Below, piece by piece: positions 60,023 to 64,000 of a stretch of 64,000 nucleotides of DNA. The notes under the pieces are model-generated. The model had not been told where the DNA came from. It saw nothing but the letters and a program-made list of their open reading frames with translations, and did not search any database. Positions within the stretch are counted from its first letter, which is position 1, and each line of letters opens with the position of its first letter. The position numbers and the translations under genes are program-made. The stretch is from Meiothermus sp. (GTDB lineage Bacteria > Deinococcota > Deinococci > Deinococcales > Thermaceae), in NCBI GenBank assembly GCA_026004095.1, contig BPIL01000007.1, forward strand, positions 62,001-126,000, in the 5' to 3' direction.

Positions 60023-61690
60023 CTAGACCCCCACCCGCAGAAAGCGATCGCTGTAGAAGGGGCCCTCCCAGCGCTGGCTGCGCGGCTCGTTGAGGATGGT
60101 GATGCGGTTTTCCAGGCGCGGCTCCCAGGAAGGCTGGGTACGCAGGTACTCGATGAGCACCTCGGCATCGCCAAAACCCGTGTCCACCCGGAGCCCCCTA
60201 GCGTCCCGCAAGACAGCGAAACCGTCTCCCCCATTGGCAATAAAGTTGTTGGTGACAACCCGGTAGGTGGCGTTGGGATCGAGCGGCTGGAAGCCTGTGG
60301 GGGTCTGCACCTGAACCTGGGTCACCCGGCTGCCCGCCGGACGCGATAGATCGAAGGTGTAGCGAATGCCAGCCACCCCCGACAGGAAGCGGCCTGCAAT
60401 CTGCTCCCACTGGGAAACGCCGTTTTCTAGCGCGGCCAGAACCTCGCTGCCCTTGAGCTCGAGCACCACCAAGGTGTTGCCAAAGGGCAGTACCTCGTTG
60501 ACCTGCCCGACGGTGATGTTGCCCGCCGGGATGGTGGTGCGGATGCCCCCCCCGTTCTGCAGGGCGATGGTGGTACCGGCCTGGCGGGTTTTCCAGAGCA
60601 TGGCATCGGCAATCAGGTTAGCCAGGTTGGTTTCGCGGCGGCGTACATCGTTGCGCTCACCATTGAGCGTAACAGCAGCCCTGGAGATCACCTGGGCCCG
60701 CAAGGCTGCGATGGGCATACCGTAAGCCGTAATAGCGTCCAGGGCAAAGCGATCCTCAGGAAGGTTGGCGGTCAGGGGAATCACCTGGCCTTGGTGAGCC
60801 ACCAGTTCGCCCCGCTCATCGAAGGTGACCTGCAGGCGGCCCACCACCTTGGCCCACTCCCAGGCCTGCACGATCAGCACATCTTTGTTTTCAGGGTTTT
60901 TCACAATGGTGGGGTAGGGCCCCCCAGGGCGCAGCTCGGGGAAGGGGGTCTGCCCCAACAGGGTGTGGCTGTGGCCGCCCACAATCACCTGTACCCCCGT
61001 CACCCTGCGGGCCAGCTCCTGGTCTTGCAGGTAGCCCAGGTGCGAAAGCACCACAATGTATTTCACGCCCCTAGCCAACAGTTCCACCACGGCCTGTTGG
61101 GTGGCCGCTACCGGATCGGTAAAGCGAACGTTGGGCCCTGGGCTGGACATGATGGGGGTATCGGGGGTGGTCAGTCCGATGATACCCACCGGCTGCCCTC
61201 CCACGCTCACCACCGCGTAGGGCTTGATGCGCCCGGCCAGCTTGGGCTCCCTCGAGACGTCGGTGTTGGCCGAGACCACCGGGAAGCGCACCCCGTTCAA
61301 AAAGTTCGCCAGCCCATCTGGCCCCAGGTTGTACTCGTGGTTACCAGGCGCCATGGCCCGGATACCCATGCGGTGCAAAAAGAAGCGGTCGGCCAGCCCC
61401 TGGTACTGGTTGAAGTAGAGGGTTCCCTGGAACACATCGCCCGCATGCAAAAACAGGGGGTTGGTTGCGGTTGCGCGCAGGCGGTCAAACAGCGAGATCA
61501 CCCGCGCAAACCCCCCCAGGCGCTGGTCTCGCTGTCCACCTAGGGTAAGGCCACCCGTGGGCTCGAGGTGGGCGTGGGTATCGTTGATGTGAACGATGGT
61601 CATGGTGAAGCTGCCACCCTGGGCCCGGGTTAGCCCAGCCAGTGCTGCTCCACCCACCAAACCCGCTTTGAGTACTTCTCTACGACGCAT
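60023..61690 (-). CDS. Tat-exported 5'-nucleotidase/metallophosphatase (UshA family)
   Basis: Releases phosphate from nucleotides outside the cytoplasm. 555 residues from ATG 61690 (AGGAGG ribosome site). The N-terminus RRREVLKAGLVGGAALAG is a twin-arginine signal. Metal site: HINDTHAH (Asp37, His39), PGNHEYN, LSHLGY and GGHSHTLL. The C-terminal nucleotidase domain has GERNDVRRRETNLANLIAD, ALQNGGGIR and NGGDGFAV with substrate-stacking residues. Folding before export is implied by Tat use. Substrate could be AMP, UMP-sugars or cyclic nucleotides. Confidence 0.93.
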   Translation of the reverse strand: MRRREVLKAGLVGGAALAGLTRAQGGSFTMTIVHINDTHAHLEPTGGLTLGGQRDQRLGGFARVISLFDRLRATATNPLFLHAGDVFQGTLYFNQYQGLADRFFLHRMGIRAMAPGNHEYNLGPDGLANFLNGVRFPVVSANTDVSREPKLAGRIKPYAVVSVGGQPVGIIGLTTPDTPIMSSPGPNVRFTDPVAATQQAVVELLARGVKYIVVLSHLGYLQDQELARRVTGVQVIVGGHSHTLLGQTPFPELRPGGPYPTIVKNPENKDVLIVQAWEWAKVVGRLQVTFDERGELVAHQGQVIPLTANLPEDRFALDAITAYGMPIAALRAQVISRAAVTLNGERNDVRRRETNLANLIADAMLWKTRQAGTTIALQNGGGIRTTIPAGNITVGQVNEVLPFGNTLVVLELKGSEVLAALENGVSQWEQIAGRFLSGVAGIRYTFDLSRPAGSRVTQVQVQTPTGFQPLDPNATYRVVTNNFIANGGDGFAVLRDARGLRVDTGFGDAEVLIEYLRTQPSWEPRLENRITILNEPRSQRWEGPFYSDRFLRVGV

Positions 61691-61705
61691 GGTTCCTCCT
61701 CGCAA

Positions 61706-62055
61706 TGTTGCAAGGCTATTTTATACCGATGCCAGGTCAGTACTACGTCATTACTTCGTAGCGTGAAAGCGAGACAAAAACGGCTTGCTCAGTTTACAGC
61801 AGCGGGGCTCGAGGTTTTTTACATGCTGCCGGATGTGCGGGTTGACTGGAACCATCCCCAATCCATCCGACCCATCCCCTCTCGTGCCGGCAGCGGCTCG
61901 TTGAAAAACGAGGCTCCACGCAGCCGAGCCTTCCCAGACATCACTGCAAAAACCCCCACTCCGGCAGGGTGAGCTGTATGTCATGAATCCAAAGGGCAGG
62001 TCAACCTGTAGCCTGCACACACCGACCTCAGAAAAAGCTTGGCTACACTGCGTTT
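61706..62055. other. 350-base spacer between divergent genes
   Basis: Holds the 5'-nucleotidase leader with a -10-like TATAAA on the minus strand just upstream of its ribosome site, an inverted repeat CTACG/CGTAG, and a stable-looking hairpin CTCGTT-GAAA-AACGAG (61897-61912) with a GNRA loop. At the right end TACACT (62044-62049) lies 6 bases before the ATG at 62056, again suggesting a leaderless start. Short open frames here do not look coding. Confidence 0.5.
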
Positions 62056-63159
62056 ATGCGACAGATTGTTTGCTTTACCCTGTTGTGGTTCGGCCTGGCT
62101 TCTGCGCAATCTATTAACCTGGTTCCAATCGCCAACAACCTGAACCGCCCGCTGTTCCTCACCTATTCCCCGGATGGCACCGGACGGCTTTTTATCCTCG
62201 AGCAGGGCGGCACCATCCGCATCTGGCAGAACGGGCGGCTGCGCGCAGAACCGTTCCTGGATATAAGCGACCTGGTTTCCTGTTGCGGTGAACGGGGTCT
62301 CCTAGGACTGGCCTTCCATCCCAATTTCCGCCAGAACAATTGGTTCTTTATCAACTACACCAACCGCAACGGCGATACCGTCGTTGCCCGCTACCGCGCC
62401 AACGGCAACCGCGCCGAGACAGGCTCCGCTCAGATCTTGCTTACCATTGAGCAGCCCTATGCCAACCACAACGGTGGCATGATTGCCTTTGGCCCGGACG
62501 GCATGCTGTACATCGGTATGGGCGATGGGGGCGCGGCCGGCGACCCCCTCAATGCCGGCCAGCGGCTCGACACTTTGCTGGGCAAGATCCTGCGCATTGA
62601 TGTGAATCGTAGCGAGGGCAACCGGGCCTATGCCATCCCCGCCGACAACCCCGTCCTGGCCGGCCGCCGCAGCGAAATCTGGTCGTATGGCTGGCGCAAC
62701 CCCTGGCGGTTCAGCTTCGATCGTCAGACCGGCGATCTGTGGGTCGCAGACGTCGGGCAGAACGCCGTGGAGGAGGTGCACTTTCAACCTGCCAACAGCA
62801 AAGGCGGCGAGAACTACGGCTGGCGCATTATGGAGGGGAATCGGTGCTTCAACCCCCCGCAAAACTGCAACCGCAACGGCTTGGTAATGCCCGTGCTGAC
62901 CTACACCCACGACCAGGGCCGCTCCATCACCGGGGGCTATCGCTACCGCGGCAACGCCATGCCGGCCTTTCGTGGGGCCTACTTTTACGCCGACTACGTA
63001 AGCGGTCGCATCTGGGCTGCCACCCCTCAGGGCAGCGGCTGGCAGAGCCGGGAGGTGCTTAAAACCGATCTAAACATCAGTTCTTTTGGCGAGGATGCTG
63101 AGGGTGAGCTGTATGTGGTAGATCACCGCGGTACGATCTATCGAATGACCCAGCGCTAA
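62056..63159 (+). CDS. Secreted PQQ-dependent sugar dehydrogenase-like protein (YliI/GDH-B family)
   Basis: 367 residues: signal peptide 1-18 (cut after ASAQ), then a six-bladed beta-propeller. Signatures of the soluble glucose/aldose sugar dehydrogenase family: ERGLLGLAFHPNF, the catalytic-His segment YANHNGGMIAFGPDGMLYIGMGDGG, GNRAYAIPADNP, YGWRNPWRFSFD and YFYADYVSGRIWA. Homologues in thermophiles oxidise aldoses with PQQ. The family also contains sorbosone dehydrogenase-like members with unproven activity. Its last codon runs into the A-rich side of the next gene's terminator. Confidence 0.9.
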   Translation: MRQIVCFTLLWFGLASAQSINLVPIANNLNRPLFLTYSPDGTGRLFILEQGGTIRIWQNGRLRAEPFLDISDLVSCCGERGLLGLAFHPNFRQNNWFFINYTNRNGDTVVARYRANGNRAETGSAQILLTIEQPYANHNGGMIAFGPDGMLYIGMGDGGAAGDPLNAGQRLDTLLGKILRIDVNRSEGNRAYAIPADNPVLAGRRSEIWSYGWRNPWRFSFDRQTGDLWVADVGQNAVEEVHFQPANSKGGENYGWRIMEGNRCFNPPQNCNRNGLVMPVLTYTHDQGRSITGGYRYRGNAMPAFRGAYFYADYVSGRIWAATPQGSGWQSREVLKTDLNISSFGEDAEGELYVVDHRGTIYRMTQR

Positions 63160-63182
63160 AAAAAGCCTCCCGCAAGGGAGGC
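63158..63182 (-). terminator. Rho-independent terminator of the barrel-protein gene
   Basis: On the minus strand a 7 bp stem (GCCTCCC with GGGAGGC, 4-base loop) is followed by seven T that overlap the stop codon of the convergent dehydrogenase gene. It lies 20 bases after the stop at 63203. Confidence 0.85.
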
Positions 63183-63202
63183 CAACTGGCTTCATAACAG
63201 GC

Positions 63203-63952
63203 TCAGGGCAGGTAGTTGCCGGGCGTACCCAGGGTCTCGGGTTTTTCCGTCCACTCGCCCGCAATGCCCAGCTTCCAGGCCCCCGCCGCACCACTGGGGT
63301 TGGTGTAGCCCCCGTAGACCCCCAGCCGCAGCCCACGCAAAATGCTGTAGTACAGCGAAGCGGTCACGTCGTAGCCCAGGCTCAGGCCAAAGGGATAGCG
63401 AAGGCCCCCCTCCAGGTAGGCGTTGAGGTCGCGCGTGAGTTCCAGCTTCAAACCGGCATAGGCATTGGCCGCAGCATTCAGCGAAAGCGAAGGCACAACC
63501 ACCAAAGTGGCCTCCAGGCCTGCGCCCCCATACAGCGCCGCCGCGTTAGCAATGCGCTGGGTAATGAAAATTTCTGCGCCCGCATCAAAGTCGAAGCTAA
63601 ACGGGCCGGGCAGAATAACCTGGTTGGAACCCAGCCGAACAGCCCCTTCCACATAGCCGCTGCTGGACTCGTTCAGCTTGGCAACCCCCACCAGCCCGGC
63701 CCGGCTGGCTAGCACAAACTGTCCGGCGAAAAACCCCGGACGCAAGCTGGCTCCAGCCACGACGTTATCCGACAGGTTGAAGGTGTAGTTGAGTGCGGTA
63801 CCCCGGTAGCTACGGTAAGGGGTTGTGAACTGCCCGCCCACCAGGCCAACCTCGGGCAGAAATTGCAGGTTGCCTGTGACGGAAAAACCATCAGCCAAGA
63901 CCACCCCACCGACACCCAACGAAGTCATCACTGCCATCAAGATTTTTTTCAT
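63203..63952 (-). CDS. Probable outer-membrane beta-barrel protein
   Basis: 249 residues from ATG 63952, behind GGAGG. A signal peptide (MKKILMAVMTSLGVGGVVLA) is followed by alternating hydrophobic and polar short strands with many Gly, Ala, Tyr and Leu, ending in an aromatic-rich pattern (LYYSILRGLRLGVYGGYTN): the look of an 8-10-stranded barrel. No cysteine is present. No family name can be given. It converges on the dehydrogenase gene and has its own terminator. Confidence 0.7.
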   Translation of the reverse strand: MKKILMAVMTSLGVGGVVLADGFSVTGNLQFLPEVGLVGGQFTTPYRSYRGTALNYTFNLSDNVVAGASLRPGFFAGQFVLASRAGLVGVAKLNESSSGYVEGAVRLGSNQVILPGPFSFDFDAGAEIFITQRIANAAALYGGAGLEATLVVVPSLSLNAAANAYAGLKLELTRDLNAYLEGGLRYPFGLSLGYDVTASLYYSILRGLRLGVYGGYTNPSGAAGAWKLGIAGEWTEKPETLGTPGNYLP

Positions 63953-64000
63953 ACCGATTCCTCCGGTCAAAGCGCTACAAACGGCCCAATCATAGGGGCT

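Noticed and set aside
61751-62020. 89-codon minus-strand frame in the intergenic region
   Set aside because: Cysteine/serine-rich random-looking composition, no ribosome site, no promoter.

Overview
This 64 kb window comes from a high-GC thermophile of the Deinococcus-Thermus phylum, most probably Meiothermus or a close relative. The grounds are: ribosomal proteins that read like Thermus versions with lineage-specific changes (a zinc-finger L24, S4 and L16 close to Thermus), a DUF3084 coiled-coil protein, a family-5 uracil-DNA glycosylase, paired deoxynucleoside kinases, a Thermus-type split proline catabolic pathway (separate PRODH and P5CDH), and several promoters whose -10 box lies within a few bases of the start codon, which implies leaderless mRNAs. 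There are no insertion sequences, CRISPR arrays or rRNA genes; one tRNA gene is present. The only mobile element seen is an intein in dnaB. All family assignments are from reading the sequence; no database search was run.

Layout. 1-9403: gluconeogenesis control (ppsA running off the left edge, divergent ppsR), gltX, an LptB-type ABC ATPase, a DUF3084 protein, a secreted HtrA-type protease, and two tandem deoxynucleoside kinases. 9400-15682, minus strand: uvrA, a small membrane-anchored protein of unknown function, and dnaB with a 424-residue intein. 15810-17789: tRNA-Asn and, on the minus strand, a polar amino-acid ABC transporter (ATPase and permease, no binding protein nearby). 17885-38420, minus strand: one continuous str-S10-spc-alpha gene cluster of 35 genes (rpsL to rplQ) including fusA, tuf, secY, adk, map, infA and rpoA. 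38781-50172: mostly unlinked housekeeping genes (SCO1-like copper chaperone, MazG, Nudix CoA pyrophosphatase, PaaX-type regulator, MATE exporter, class III aminotransferase, FolC, VWA protein, nitronate monooxygenase-like protein, UDG). 50199-54604: an aquaporin, a small HD protein, and the minus-strand operon gntR-PRODH-P5CDH with a perfect palindromic operator over its promoter. 54690-64000: metK, a GAF/HD-GYP protein, a DUF4127 protein, a Tat-exported 5'-nucleotidase, a secreted sugar dehydrogenase-like protein and a probable outer-membrane barrel protein.

Points of most interest. rpsD (S4) is broken by a single extra base although its full C-terminal tail is intact in the next frame. The spacer just before rpsD contains two interleaved perfect inverted repeats that could fold as an H-type pseudoknot, a good candidate for S4 autoregulation. 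The rpsL leader has a strong promoter and an attenuator-like hairpin. Several spacers inside the ribosomal cluster are unusually long and carry small hairpins. L17 has an internal insertion of about 44 residues, L22 has an N-terminal extension of about 50 residues, and S14 is the long cysteine-poor form rather than the zinc form used by Thermus. The hexamer CTCGAG is strikingly over-represented. I did not find a wholly new defence or biosynthetic system.
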